Shown here: in pieces, positions 34,827 through 46,437 of the stretch
Position numbering within the stretch: position 1 is the first letter of the stretch
How the letters are laid out: the number at the start of each line of letters is the position of its first letter
DNA from: Xylaria sp. FL1777
Taxonomy: Eukaryota > Ascomycota > Sordariomycetes > Xylariales > Xylariaceae
NCBI GenBank assembly: GCA_022578965.1
Contig: MU400593.1
Location: forward strand, 62,001-126,000
DNA: 64,000 nt
Direction: 5' to 3'
Program-made: the position numbers and the translations under genes
The notes under the pieces: model-generated
What the model was told of the DNA's origin: nothing
Database searches by the model: none
The model's input: the letters and a program-made list of their open reading frames with translations, nothing else

Positions 34827-35787
34827 TCATGCCTTCTCATGCATCGCCATGGCCTGTTTCCAGCACCGCAGTATAGTCCCGAAATATTGCTCCGGGTGCA
34901 TCCGCATATGCCCCACATGGGGCGATCCCTTGAACTCTTCCAAAACCGTGTTGTATCCTTTACTTCGAGCGTTAGCAGCCTGTTCTTCGAGGTCCTCCCA
35001 ATATATCAGGTCGTCTTCTTTCGAGTAGCAGAACAGCCTTAGGGCCTTCGGGGTCGCGTAGCCATGTTCGGTGAAGATCCTAGCACTGTGGACACCCGAA
35101 GGCTCGATGCCCACGGCTATCGCGAGGTAATTGGCTACGAATAGGAATGCGGCGCAGAGGGCCTGCGTGAACTTGAAGGGCAAGGGGAACCATTTAGGCA
35201 CGCCCATGGCCATCGCCCGGCTCCACCGCCAGACCTCAGAGCCGAAGTTCAAGCTGCCGGGAGTGGAGTCGGAGACACAGAGGTGATGCGGCAGGACGGC
35301 GTCTTGGCCGTGGCGTTCGCGGTACGCGTTTAGCGTGGCCGCTGCGTAGATGCCGCCCGTGTTTGACATGATGTGCATGATGACCCGTTCGGACTCGTTG
35401 TCCTTTGTGGGAAAGCAGGTGTCAATGATGGGGCGCATCGCCTCCGTGCGCTTTGGCAGCGTTTGGGTTGTGGCGGCGAAGATAGAATTGATCACGACCA
35501 CAATCCTGGCCGAAGAGAAGAGTGCATGATAACCCTCGGAATACTTCGCTATCTTAGGAGTCAGCGCATGTAACCGGGCAAAGACAGAAAAGGGGGTACT
35601 GAATAGTTCGCTTACAGACGTGCCTCGGGCTTCCGTCTCCCCAACCATAAATCAGAATAGTGGTTGGGTCAGTCGCCGTGGTCTTGCTCCTGGTACTCTC
35701 CGAATCCAAGCTACTCTTCTCATTCCGGATGAAGATGCGATTTGAGATGGGGGTATAACCCGGGAAAGCCGAAGCTTCCACAGTCAT
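34827..35787 (-). CDS. DUF829/TMEM53-like alpha/beta hydrolase
   Basis: Two exons, 35787-35616 and 35548-34827, flank a 67-nt intron and give 297 residues. The family signature is intact: ILIYGWGDG followed by PRHVSKYSEGYHALF across the splice, then ARIVVV, and the nucleophile region MHIMSNTGGIYAA in which Ser of SNTGG takes the elbow position. Near the C-terminus DDLIYWEDLEE and GSPHVGHMRMHPEQYF supply the expected acid and His. A hydrophobic segment (FTQALCAAFLFVANYLAIAVG) in the cap could associate with a membrane. Animal TMEM53 is a nuclear-envelope protein; substrates of fungal members are not defined. Confidence 0.88.
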
Positions 35788-37001
35788 GTTTGCTCAAGAC
35801 GATCGGTATGATAACTTCTGATGTAGTGCCTTTCGAAATCTAATTTACGGTGGCTTTGATGCAGGTCATATACTGACATCCTACAGAGCCGGCAATTTTT
35901 ATGATATGTTTCCGCCTAGTCACAAGCCGAGAGCAGAGATCTACCATCGAGTCCGACGGCCGAAATTATTAACTGGTGCCCCTGAGTCTAGTGCAGAAGC
36001 TAATGGTGCTGTCACGATGTGATCCAGGGGTCATAGATCTAATCGATAAGCTTTGTCCAGTTATCTCTGCCTCGGCTTAATGACTTGCCAAGGGTACTAG
36101 ACTAGGGCCATGAGCCAATAAAATTGCTTCGTTTCTCTTGTCCAGATTCCTATTTTAATACCTTCTACAAAGGTCGCGGCAAAAGGTTCTAATCATCGCC
36201 AGGCTAATAAACAGTGCAAAATCTTTAGCCTTTTTTGAACGCGTAGATTATCTGCCAAGTGCAAGCGGCCCGTACGAAGTGTCAACCCTTTTTTACGGAC
36301 TGCTACCAACTGCTATAGACTGCCACAAACTGCTAACTGAACTGCCCATTTAATCGAAGCTCTGGCTGGCTTGGTACCCAAGCCGCATGAAGCCAAGCTA
36401 TACACACTATGTAGAGTTGCTAAGAATGATTAGAACTTTCTGCCGGAACCTTCGTACTCTATGTCGTTTGCTTACTTAATCCGAACTAATTGTTTTCGTA
36501 ATAGAGAAAACTCCTGGCATATTCTAAATAATATTCTTATAGAATACAATAGATTGCTTAATATTTACTAAGTGGGTTTTTATACTTAGTAGTTTTGTGC
36601 AAGAGGTGATTCGCATCTTACCCAATCACTTCACATCTTATATTTTAATTGAATCCATCTCATGGGCTACAGATGACAGCAAAGATGTGCATAAGTTTAG
36701 TCAAAGTACAGATCACAGCCACTCACCTATGTAACTAAGCCTACCTAGGTAATGAGTTACATATGTCTTACCTGTATGGATTCAACGCCTCGGTGGCTTT
36801 TGGTAAGGCAGTATGCTGTAAGCGATGGCCTGCTTTTTGAATGCCTCTATTATCTTAGTACCTACGGGAAGCGCATAAATACTTAGGCTCTAGCAGTAAT
36901 TTGCAAGGATCTTTCGAAAATAATCTTTTGAATTGAGACCACATATTGCAACGCGTCGCTTGTGTACTATCTTCAACTTGATTTTCTGTATACAAAACAC
37001 A
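35788..37001. other. Divergent intergenic region
   Basis: 1.2 kb between the DUF829 gene and the HET gene. It includes a degenerate tandem of ACTGCYA-type words at 36297-36347. No gene is seen. Confidence 0.6.
36297..36347 (+). repeat. Degenerate ACTGCTA tandem
   Basis: Five imperfect copies of a 7-15 base unit (ACTGCTACCA, ACTGCTATAG, ACTGCCACAA, ACTGCTAACTG, ACTGCC) lie in the promoter side of the HET-domain gene. Confidence 0.55.
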
Positions 37002-39236
37002 ATGACGTATTATTCCACCAATGAGGACATAACGAGCTCAAGTATCATAATACATGTGAATGATAATAACCTTGCGCCAGATAATTCAATAGGCGAAGAA
37101 GATGCAAACGGTCCAAACCTAGTAAGACTTGACAGTCGCCACGGCTGCGGTGGAGTTATTGACATTGCATTCCTAGTCGAGCTTTCGTCCCCGTTTCGTT
37201 AAGCAACCAAGATTGGAGCTTAATGATTATGGTAAACACAAGGTGGTTGAACAAACCACAGTCCCTGCCGAAACTCTCTCCTTTGAAGAGCTACCGAGAT
37301 TTCAAGATGACACAGCGGCTCAGCAGCGCGAGAAGCGCCCACTCCCCGATGACTGGTATATCCCGATAGAGTTCCCTTACACGTACACACATATCGATGA
37401 GTTGAAGGACTGGCCACAGCGGCTTCTACACGTGAAGACCATGACGTCCTACGAGTGGACCCCTGGAAATGTGTACGGCGGCTACAAGGAGCCTTCGTAC
37501 CGGGCTGTGTCTTACACGTGGGGCCGATGGCGAGTCGAGGACACAGCCGGAGACATGGCTCTGGAGATACACGGCGTACCGTGGACGATACCACGCGTCA
37601 AACATGCCCATTTCAGCCCAACACAGGTGACTCAGGTGCTGCGGCGTGTATGCAGCATCGTCCCAGCCGTGGACTTCGTCTGGCTCGACATCGCATGTAT
37701 CGACCAGAGGCGGGGACCGATGGCCATGCGCGAGATCGGGCGCCAAGCTCAAATCTTCTTACGGGCCTCGAACGTGGCGGTGTGGCTGTCACAGATAGGT
37801 CGTGACAATGCCAGCATCGTGCGTCTCACGCGACGACTTGGTCTGCTGGGGAGAACGGCCTCCTTATTGCGCACCGTGCGATCTAGCGCGAATGAGGAGG
37901 CGGAAGGGGGGGAAACGCCGCGCCTGCGCCTACGCTTTGATGAACGCGCACAAACTGAGGTCCTTGAAGGTGTCAAAGAGATACTGTGCGACCCATGGTT
38001 CACTGGGTTGTGGACGCTTCAAGAGGCATTCCTTGCAAGAAGAGCCTACTTTTTACTCGCTAGCACCGATCTTCGGGTTGAACGACCAACGACATCGGCG
38101 TCGTCGTCATTCCCACCTATGAAGGTTGAAGACTCATTGTACACTCTGGAAGAGTTCGCGGAGTCATGTCGACAAGTGCTACGGTACTCTAGAGATTGGA
38201 AATATTTCGTGTCGTGCGACGGGCTTGACGCCTTCCTCAACGAACTGTCCATGTGGGTGCAGGTATCCGGCGTCAATGCAAGTGAGTAATTTTATGAGTC
38301 GTTTTCTTTCGAGTACAGGGGGTCCCAAAATAGAAATTACTAACCCTGAGTGTTACAGTGGCCCGCAACGGGAATCCTCTTAACTTATTGACCATTGCGC
38401 GGTATCGTTGGGCGAGTGTAGAGGAAGACAATGTGTATGGAATCTCCCAAGTATTTGGGTATAGCCTAGGCAACACGCGGCCCGACGCTCAGGCAGACGA
38501 GTATTTTGATCGCGAGGAGCTAGAGCTGGAACTAGGGGAAACGCTGTTGAAGGACCGCCAGCTACAAAGCCAGTTGTTTGTATTCACCGAGCCTCCGAAC
38601 CATGGACAGGGCTGGAGAATAAATGGCTCATGCCACGTTCACCACGACTTTCAAGCTCTGTTCGATTGGAACTCTCCCAAGGAGCGCCAGCCTGCTTGCC
38701 TCCTGTCGACTCGGCGGGTGGGTGCAGTTACGTATGGCCACTTCGACGGACGCCTAGCTTCATTCGCGGAGTTCAACGTAGCTTGGAATGAATTGGAGGA
38801 TGAAGAGCCAGCATCTAGCAGCGCGTCAAAGCCGACCCGATTCAGGCGTTTCTACCCGGATGTGTCCCTCTTGTTTACGGACTCGCCTGAGTACCAGTCA
38901 CCAATCTATATACCAGAAGAAAGAGATCGCCACCGGGCGTTCGGAGCTTATCTCCAAAATAAATTCAGCAAGAACCACTTAGCAGTTCTGTACTTGGGAT
39001 GCCTTCGTAATCGTCACCTCGGCTTATTACTCCTGTACGTCAGAGCAGGGGAGGTATTGTATTGGCATCGATTGGGGCTTCTGATGTGGTGTCTTGGGGA
39101 TCCGAGGCATTCGTGTCCGCTTGCGGAGGAGAGGGAGGTTGAAGACTATAAAAATACCGATGAAACACAATACGAGGTCGGCGGGTTTGAAAGGGGAGGT
39201 GTCCTATGGCATAACCGGAGTGGTATATATGGATGA
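37002..39236 (+). CDS. HET-domain (heterokaryon incompatibility) protein
   Basis: Three exons (37002-37121, 37177-38281, 38359-39236) sum to 2,103 nt and 700 residues. The HET module lies at about 135-255, beginning YRAVSYTWGRW. After a divergent stretch it shows VDFVWLDIACIDQRRGPMAMREIGRQAQIFLRASNVAVWLSQIG, with the hallmark WLD-ACIDQ and REI motifs (the match crosses both halves of the domain). Later it has DPWFTGLWTLQEAF, also typical. HET proteins are nucleated cell-death effectors in non-self recognition between hyphae and show strong strain variation. The first exon is assigned from the ATG at 37002, since the main frame has no good start of its own and the 55-nt intron joins it in phase. 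The C-terminal half is unassigned. Confidence 0.88.
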
Positions 39237-39666
39237 AATCACCAGCTGTGAATATATGATAGAACCTAGACATAAGTAGCGATAAGTACATGCTCCTATG
39301 ACTATGCTAAACGTTCAAACCACTGGTTTTTGAGGCTGAGAAGCAGAGCAAACGTTTGCCACTTTGCCATGGCCCCTTTCCTTCGATACGAGTGGTCTCC
39401 TAGAAAGTTTGCAGTGAGTATCAGACACTGGAGCGTCTTTAGATTTAGTTAGGAAACCTTAATAATGAAAATGTGAGCATTTATAGTGCTAAACCTAACA
39501 ACAATACTCTTAATTATTAGCGTTATAGCGACAACAGAGGTCAATAACCGGTTGCCTGCCTATTTTCTGTTGCGAGCACTCTCACTAGTAGTGGGTTAGC
39601 GCGGTAATTCACACTTAAGGCGCGTATAGTTGCTCCTAGAGCCAGAAACCATTGTGGTCATCTTAG

Positions 39667-39667
<1 letters not shown>

Positions 39668-39729
<62 letters not shown>

Positions 39730-39751
39730 GGAGAGAGAGAGAGAGAGAGAG
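39668..39751 (+). repeat. Compound (CA)n(GA)n microsatellite
   Basis: An uninterrupted CA run of about 48 bases is followed directly by a GA run with one GGG interruption. It is expected to be highly variable and usable as a strain marker. Confidence 0.95.
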
Positions 39752-41496
39752 CAAAAAGTATAAAACGCGCTTGCTAGCTACGGCAGGTTGTTACGGTATT
39801 TAGTCTTTTCAGATGCAGAACGCACTTACTTTATGTTACATCAGTTGACTTGTTTGGTACCTTTTACTATAGTGCATGGGGTTTGGAGTGCAGATGGCTC
39901 CCGGGGTGTTATAACAAGGACTTGAGCAATAGCTTAGAGAAAATACTCGATCACGATATTCTTCTAAAGCGCCAGGCGACCTTGAGGCCTCTCGGAAGCC
40001 TTCCGGAAGCCTTCAGGTAGTAAAACGAGAGTTGCATGCCTATACGAAATATGTAACTCAATCGGTCATCGGCAGTTACTAAGGCAGTTAATACTGATTA
40101 TGTCAACCTAAGCAAGGGCTTGAACGACTGGATATTCAAACAACCACATAGTCTGTTTTAAATGTAGAAAATATTCCTATTTAATGTGCCTATCCTTTCT
40201 AAACTGAGGAGCAGCTTCGCCGGAACATCGTACAGTTAAGAATATCAACTCATTTGAAGGGTTGATTGCTCTATGGTTATATAATGCAACGGCAGCACAA
40301 CCGATGGGAAGGTCACTATCTTTCGCATGGTTAATCTCAGCTATCTAAACCTCACTCACTCAAGATAGCCTACTGCTGTATGCAGCAACTTGCGGATTAT
40401 GACGAAGGAAATGTATTAGTTCACAGTTAAATAGGTAACGTTATGCCGTAAGTTAGCGTTACTTATCTAGTTCTTGGCTTTTGGAGGATACCCCTTTTCT
40501 GACCAGTGATACGAAACTCCCCGTCCCCAGTCTCCTGCCCAGCCCTACGGATCGACATGGGCAAGTACCACTGCACTACTTATAGTAGAAGATTATACCT
40601 AAACTAACGCAAAGACGCTGTGAGACATACTTCTCGTGTTTGTCGCCAAGAACGTTGATTAATTGCGGATAAGTTCTATGTTGGGCAACCGGCATGCATC
40701 AGACAAACGAATAGGACCGATGTTAAAGAGTATGCCTTGCTTAGGAGTTAAGAATTGGTGTTGTAATATCTCAGAGGATGCAGGAAATTATAACGTTCGC
40801 TTATTTGAAGAATCAAGCAATCGAAGATCGCTTATTCCCATGAAAAATACATTCATCTGACACTTATTCTAGTTGAGGACCTAGCTCTGTCAGCTGAGGG
40901 CCGGGGTACAGCATGGATGTTGTGAGTGGTTATCGAAACGCTCGCCGACCGAATTAGGTAACGTAGATAGACTTCATAAACGGGTCTTACGCCAAGCTAT
41001 TGATAACGCTTGAGGATTTAATTAATATTAGGTACTTACTGTCTAGTGTCTTCGAGCTGTCAAGCGTAGTCTTCCTCTATCAGCCAGCCTAGAGCCATTG
41101 TTTAGGAAAAGGGGTAGTTTTCAACCTGTGGTAAGGCCCTCTCTCTTGCCTATGTCAGAGTTGTTCGTATTGGAGAATTGACTGCAACGTTGGGGTGCTG
41201 CTTGAAAGATCCAGCGCTAAACATAGACGCAACGTCCGAGGAAAAGATCTGTCCATGGTGGTTGAAGATTGGCACTAGCAATTACTAGAACTGTTCATAA
41301 TAATGAAACGATGTGGGGTAACAGGGCTTGAACTTGGGCAGAACTGCAAATACCTATACAATTCTCCATAACCCACGCTACATATACATAGAGGTACGCC
41401 GTAAATGCACGTAGATCATAAGCAAGGCATGCCAAAATGACATTTCTTCAGCTGGTTATGCTTAACCACGTGTAAACTACCGTAGTCCATCTGAAC

Positions 41497-41503
41497 TATA
41501 AGA
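41497..41503 (+). promoter_or_regulatory. Possible TATA box of the secreted-protein gene
   Basis: TATAAGA lies about 100 bp upstream of the ATG at 41600. Confidence 0.3.
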
Positions 41504-41599
41504 AGCGAATATTCCCTGTGTTCTGTTAGTTCGAGGAAACGGACACGTTCTTTCTTGCGGTAAGATTCATTTCCTCGATCCTCCTTGCCCCTTGCCATC

Positions 41600-42189
41600 A
41601 TGTCTCCGTCTTTCAAAACGTGGGCCATCATCCTAGCGATGATGGCTGGAACCAGCTTGGCAGTGCCATCGAGGACCTGCCCAAAGCCGACAAATACGAC
41701 TTGTATAGATCCGCCCAACCAGACTACTGGGGTGCGTATTCTTGAATCATTCATTTCCCGTTTTAGAACCCATATGGCTATATGCGGTTGTGTGGCCCAG
41801 GATGTAAAACAACAATGATCGAGTTGAACCTTGACTAATAACTCGTGAAGTATCCGGACTATGACCTCTTCTGTAAATGCGACGCCACGACAGAGAAAGC
41901 CTGGGGCAACCCTTACCTAGGGCTCGTCCGATGCGACACCACGTGCACACCCGCGAAGGCGGAACAGAGAGAGGCGCATAACGACAAGGCCGACCTGCTT
42001 TCCACCTGCATGAACGCGTGCACCGGAAGCTTTGAGAAGGCGAAGCGTCAAGGCAACGATGACTACTGGTTCTGCCACGGCGTTAACTTCAGGAAAGGAG
42101 AGCTTTGCGAATTCATCGGATCGCTGGGAACGAAGACTTTCAAGGCGGGATCAGGCACCGATTGCCTTTATATCGACAACCTCGATTAG
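41600..42189 (+). CDS. Cysteine-rich small secreted protein
   Basis: Exons 41600-41731 and 41851-42189 give 156 residues in phase zero. Residues 1-21 form a signal peptide (hydrophobic WAIILAMMAGTSLA). The mature protein has 11 cysteines, including FCKC, TTC, STC and WFCHG, and two NXT sites near the N-terminus (NTT, NQT). No enzyme motif is seen. Size, cysteine content and position in a gene-poor accessory stretch fit a candidate effector or extracellular protein; the role is inference. The 119-nt intron uses GTGCGT and a GAAG acceptor preceded by CTAAT, so the acceptor is slightly weak. Confidence 0.7.
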
Positions 42190-42515
42190 CGATTACGCTA
42201 TCTGTTGGTTACCAGTGCGTTGATGCGGCTACATTGGAGCGAGTAGGATACGTAATATAGAAAGACTGTAACAGTAGAGCTAATACCTAGATACATCTTT
42301 ATCTCCGAAGATGCTTCAGTTATAGCATCACGTGATTATTTGTCTGTGGTTACTGCAGCTGGTGACGGTCGCCGATCCCTCTCCCTCTCCGCTCCTCTTC
42401 GGGCTCCTTGACATGCCAACCCAGGCACGCTTACCAGCTTCTCGGAGCTCATATATAATATCTCCTATATCCCCTTTCTGCTGTATTATCTGCGTGGTGG
42501 GAGGTCTTTTCAACG
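42190..42515. promoter_or_regulatory. Promoter region of the F-box-like gene
   Basis: The gap ends in TATATAATA at 42452-42460, about 60 bp before the ATG at 42516. Confidence 0.35.
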
Positions 42516-44072
42516 ATGGCTATTGAGATACAGTCAAACGACATGTCAAAGCCACTCAAATGTGGCTTCTGCGGCATTGGCAATCGTGAGCGTGTTATAT
42601 TCGAGAGCCAATGGTCAGGTTATTTTAGGGCCGTCTACTGTATAGGACCAGATAACAATGAGCCGCAGCTTTCGGGGCTCGCCCTCTACCACCGGCAAGC
42701 GGAGACGAACTACCTCCCACCTAAGGCTCATCAGCGGTTCGATGACCCAAACCTAGATCCCCGGTCTTTGATCACTATCCGAGGCCTCGACCCCCCAGAC
42801 CTGGAAGCACTGGAGCCTGAGAAGGAAAGTTATGCCTGGGGATTTCATTTCCATGATTCGTGCTGGCGCTTGGCTGAGCAGGCCTCCGCTCCAGGCCCAG
42901 TTGACCTGAAGACGCTATGGCGTGTTTTACGCTCTATTCCGCACCCATCGCACGTCCCTATGTGGGGACATATTGGTGGGTTTTACCTTGGGAGAAGGAG
43001 GGATCAAAGTATTAGAAACCGCTTCACGCCACACCTGCTCATTCCAAGTGCACACCACGATCCCTTCCACATCCCCGAGCTGAAGACTAGTCTAGCTCAA
43101 GTACGGATGAGCACTGATGATACAATCTCAATAAATGAAGCATCGGAACCAATTAACCCCTCATCGTCTGGATCCTTCGACCGGTTCTATATACTCCCAG
43201 TGGAGCTAAGACAAATCATCCTTACTTATGTAACTACCGAGGACACTCTCTCCTTCCGCCTTTCTTCGCGCGCTATAGCCGCCACTCCGCTCTCTCACTA
43301 TTTCTTCCAGAGTAGATTCTGGCCCGGCCGCGAGCTGGACTTCTTCTTTGATGCATTTTTACTCTCGCCTTCTGATAGAGGCGGTATCGATTGGAAGGAG
43401 CTCTATCGAGTATCCAAGCAGCGAATTAAGACCAACCGGGTCGGCCTCGGTGAGCGAAACCGCCTTCGCATCTGGAAACAGACATTGCGGCCACTAGTGC
43501 GGGCTATTGATGAGATCACTAAGTTGAGCGAGCTAAGAGGGCAGTCACAGTCAGACTGGTCGCAAGACTTGGAAGAGGGTCCTAAACTTCTGTGGAAGTC
43601 CCTCGAAAGGTCTCTTGGACCTGATTCTGAAGTATTCGGTGACCTGAAACGCGATCTACTCCAAGCGGAAATCGAACTGCCATCATCTAAAATAGTGGCT
43701 ATCCACGTCAGTTTCATTGACTTCTTCGACGCCAAGTTTATATCCGGCCTGGCTTTCGAGACGGAGCACGGCCAAGACATCGAGATCGGCTATATCTTCC
43801 CGGGTTCCGAAGAGCCTCTACTTGTCGAAGCTCATCTCGAGGGATTTCACATTGGCATCGACTTTTATGGCTTCATGGCAATATCTCCTTATACAAGCGA
43901 ACATATGGAATCCGAGTACTTAGACTGGGCCGGCGAGACAGATGGTATGGATTTGAAGACGCTGAGATGCAGTAGAGGTGTGGTCCGGAGAATTCGGGCT
44001 ACCTTTGACGTAAGACTTCCTCGGCGTCTCCTCCGGCATTGGTGCACACCCAAAAAACTAACCCTCTCATAG
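42516..44072 (+). CDS. F-box-like protein of the fungal FBX/LRR-less type
   Basis: A single exon encodes 518 residues. The N-terminus has a CGFC pair and later HDSCW, a pattern seen in a fungal family in which a zinc-binding-like segment precedes an F-box. The F-box lies at about 223-262 (FYILPVELRQIILTYVTTED then LSFRLSSRAIA), giving a Skp1-binding helix pair. The C-terminal region has no leucine-rich repeats and ends with a domain rich in Glu/Asp (FDAKFISGLAFETEHGQ), as in fungal F-box proteins of unknown substrate. It probably acts as a substrate receptor of an SCF ubiquitin ligase. The start is supported by the TATA-like element and the absence of earlier in-frame ATGs. Confidence 0.8.
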   Translation: MAIEIQSNDMSKPLKCGFCGIGNRERVIFESQWSGYFRAVYCIGPDNNEPQLSGLALYHRQAETNYLPPKAHQRFDDPNLDPRSLITIRGLDPPDLEALEPEKESYAWGFHFHDSCWRLAEQASAPGPVDLKTLWRVLRSIPHPSHVPMWGHIGGFYLGRRRDQSIRNRFTPHLLIPSAHHDPFHIPELKTSLAQVRMSTDDTISINEASEPINPSSSGSFDRFYILPVELRQIILTYVTTEDTLSFRLSSRAIAATPLSHYFFQSRFWPGRELDFFFDAFLLSPSDRGGIDWKELYRVSKQRIKTNRVGLGERNRLRIWKQTLRPLVRAIDEITKLSELRGQSQSDWSQDLEEGPKLLWKSLERSLGPDSEVFGDLKRDLLQAEIELPSSKIVAIHVSFIDFFDAKFISGLAFETEHGQDIEIGYIFPGSEEPLLVEAHLEGFHIGIDFYGFMAISPYTSEHMESEYLDWAGETDGMDLKTLRCSRGVVRRIRATFDVRLPRRLLRHWCTPKKLTLS

Positions 44073-44431
44073 GGATTTAGAATGAAATCCCTCCACATAC
44101 CAGAAAACGACAGTGGCCACTGAACCTATTAGACGTATGCCAGGCAGGCACTTATAGATGTTTGATATGACCCCAAATTCACGTTAGTTCGTGCCGCCAA
44201 AAGTAGTTCGGGGATTCACACGCCGGCTATCATGAGAATGTACTCATGATTTTGTTACCGAATGGCGAATCCATACTAAGACTTGTCACTAGTAACTCAA
44301 CATAGGTCACTGAGGATTAAAAATAATATTTATACCTATACCGGATCTTCGTAGGACGTTCGGATAGCATCGCGGGCGAATACCAGCTTATCCATTTTTG
44401 AGCCGCCCGCATCAGCCGCCAACATTTCTCC
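44073..44431. other. Convergent 3' gap
   Basis: A 359-bp gap between convergent genes; nothing else is visible. Confidence 0.6.
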
Positions 44432-45259
44432 TTAACAGGATACCTTTTTGACTACCACATCCAAGTTACGAGTGTCGTCGGTAACCTTCCCGGACACTAG
44501 CAGATGGTTCTGGTAGAAGATACATGCGCCAAGAATGCTCTTGGCATAAGGCCCGAACATCTTGCACTTGTATATAGTGGGGTGAGACTTGTTATTGCAC
44601 AAAATGATGCCGGAACTCTGGCTACAGCTGATGTGGCCGCAGGTTTGCGCCTTGTTCAAACAGAAGGCATATTCGGGCAAGTGGTTCAGGTAGTGGACGC
44701 CTTTGGCGATCTCGTTGATGTTGGCACCGTTACCACCGCATCGAAGGTGGTTGGTCTGGTAGAAGCTCACGCAGGTTAGAATACTCCTTTGGATGTCTCC
44801 GTGGGTGTATTGATTGGGTAGAAGTTGACTCACGGCTACATTGTAGCTGGGCTCATCCTCAAGGGCTTCGGTCTCGGCATTGGAAACAAAGCTGGGCGTG
44901 TAGTTATCTCCCTTGATTTGCTTCATCTGCTGAATCACGTCCTAGGTCACATTGTTAGTTATTCAAAGCAGCGGGTTGGAAAATAAAAGTGGTTGTCAGT
45001 GCCAAGCTTACCTCGATTGTACCCGTGAATACTTGATCTGGGTCGAAATCCTCAAATCCCCTCCATTCGATGTCACCGATTGAATAGTTGTCGGGCATCT
45101 CGGTCAGGAAGTCTAGCTCGTCGGTCAAGCTGTTTTCCTATTGAAAAACGAGAGTTAGTTTTGTCTGAACTAGGGTTATAATAGCATAAGGCAGCGTACC
45201 TGAGGAACAATAGCCGCCTAGGCTGTAGTGAGAAGCAGGAGAACATGAAGAAATATCAT
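44432..45259 (-). pseudogene. Cysteine-rich secreted protein, TAG in signal peptide
   Basis: Exons 45259-45200, 45137-45012, 44941-44834 and 44755-44432 keep phase over 206 codons. The first exon encodes a good signal-peptide core (HVLLLLTTA), but codon 14 is TAG (45218-45220). The rest is intact: an acidic propeptide-like stretch and then a domain with eight cysteines, including TCGHISCS and ILCNN, a spacing seen in a widespread ascomycete secreted family of unknown function. No other start gives the correct phase. The intron 44756-44833 (78 nt, CTAAC branch, ACCAG acceptor) has no stop and keeps frame, so both spliced and unspliced forms would read through. The gene is recently inactivated, recoded, or affected by a base error. 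Confidence 0.6.
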
Positions 45260-45372
45260 GGTGTTTATCGAAGGATTGGTGTGGACCAGACGCAACAGAA
45301 CCCCGGCTGCTGCTTATGTGGTTGCAAGAGTGATCCTGATCCGTGTGTGTCACGCAGTGGGAAGCTCGAAGA

Positions 45373-45383
45373 CTTAATATATA
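45373..45383 (-). promoter_or_regulatory. TATA-like element of the second secreted gene
   Basis: On the minus strand TATATATTAAG lies 114 bp upstream of the ATG at 45259. Confidence 0.45.
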
Positions 45384-46399
45384 GGGAAATTCTACTTGCT
45401 AACTGTACCTATTGAAGTAATCGGTTCTGTAGTTGATGAGACGATATACAAGATGTTGATGTGAAGGAATTCCGCCATGATAACTAACTGCTGTTGCTAA
45501 GATGCTATTGTCTGCCACTGCCTTGATCATGAATGCTGCTTTACTCTTTCCCACCATCCAACCTTCGGGAAGAGGTTTGTTTAATAGGTTGCCCTAACTC
45601 TAGTGAAACCCCTAGGTCCTACCTTGGATACCTAATGAATGAACATTCACAGGGAAAGAAGGGTTTGCTGGCCTTCCGGGAAAAGCATGAATATTTCATA
45701 GTCCTGTACGCAAATTCCCACCCTTCGGCTGCCCCTGACAAATTCATAGAGAGAGTAGCATCGCAAATGCTATCGTATTCTATTGGTGGTGGGTTGCAGA
45801 GATAATCAAATGGCACCGAAGTTGAGAAGCAGAGCCGTCTTAATTTGTCTTTAGTTATGTGAGCGATGCTAACTAATAACGACTCTAGTTATCATAACAC
45901 AACATGCAATAGTGAATGCATGTATTCCCACAAGTCTTGGAAGAGCCAACAGTGATACATTGGAAGTGTCTTAGGCAAGGGTTTAATGTTACTATCTAAG
46001 TACCTAGGTGCATACATATGTACCTACGTTACCCTGAGATGTTACCTAATACTGGCTATGTATGCGTAGGTACTAAGTAAGTACCTGGTTAAACTTGGCA
46101 TGTCTGGGCTACATATACTTAGGTATTGGTTGAATCGATGTAGCGGGTGAAACAGGCATATGAAGTCATTGGGCGAGCTGGGAACAGAGCGAGATCGGAG
46201 CTAAAATCTGGATAAGGGTGAATCATCCCACCTTCAACTCTGTAACCTGCCCCGCTATAAAGTTGCTGCTGTACTGGTTCATCCACATCAAGAGATCAAC
46301 ACCAAACACCAACACACACAACTCGCTTGATCTCGTGTGGTTTTGTCCAATTCACGCTTACTCCTACTTCCACCCCCTCTTCTGTACCGCCGCATTTTC

Positions 46400-46429
46400 A
46401 TATCACCATATCACCATATCACCATATCT
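46400..46429 (+). repeat. CATATCAC tandem in the LYS1 leader
   Basis: Three to four 8-9 base units (CATATCAC, CATATCAC, CATATCACCATATC) lie 9-38 bp upstream of the LYS1 start codon, inside the probable 5' UTR. Confidence 0.75.
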
Positions 46430-46437
46430 GCGTCACT

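Larger units (their letters stand above)
39237..41599. other. 2.4-kb gap containing a microsatellite
   Basis: No gene is visible. The main feature is the CA/GA microsatellite near 39670. An open frame at 40663-40860 has no motif. Confidence 0.6.
45260..46437. other. Divergent gap with TAGGTA-type words
   Basis: This separates the secreted-protein gene and LYS1. TACCTAGGT and TAGGTACTAAG-type words cluster at 46000-46125, and a tandem ATCACCAT run lies just before LYS1. A plus-strand frame at 45533-45805 has no recognisable motif. Confidence 0.55.

Noticed and set aside
46216..46229. TGAATCA upstream of LYS1 as a Cpc1/Gcn4 site
   Set aside because: It differs from TGASTCA at the central base and only one copy is seen; not enough to call a general-control element.
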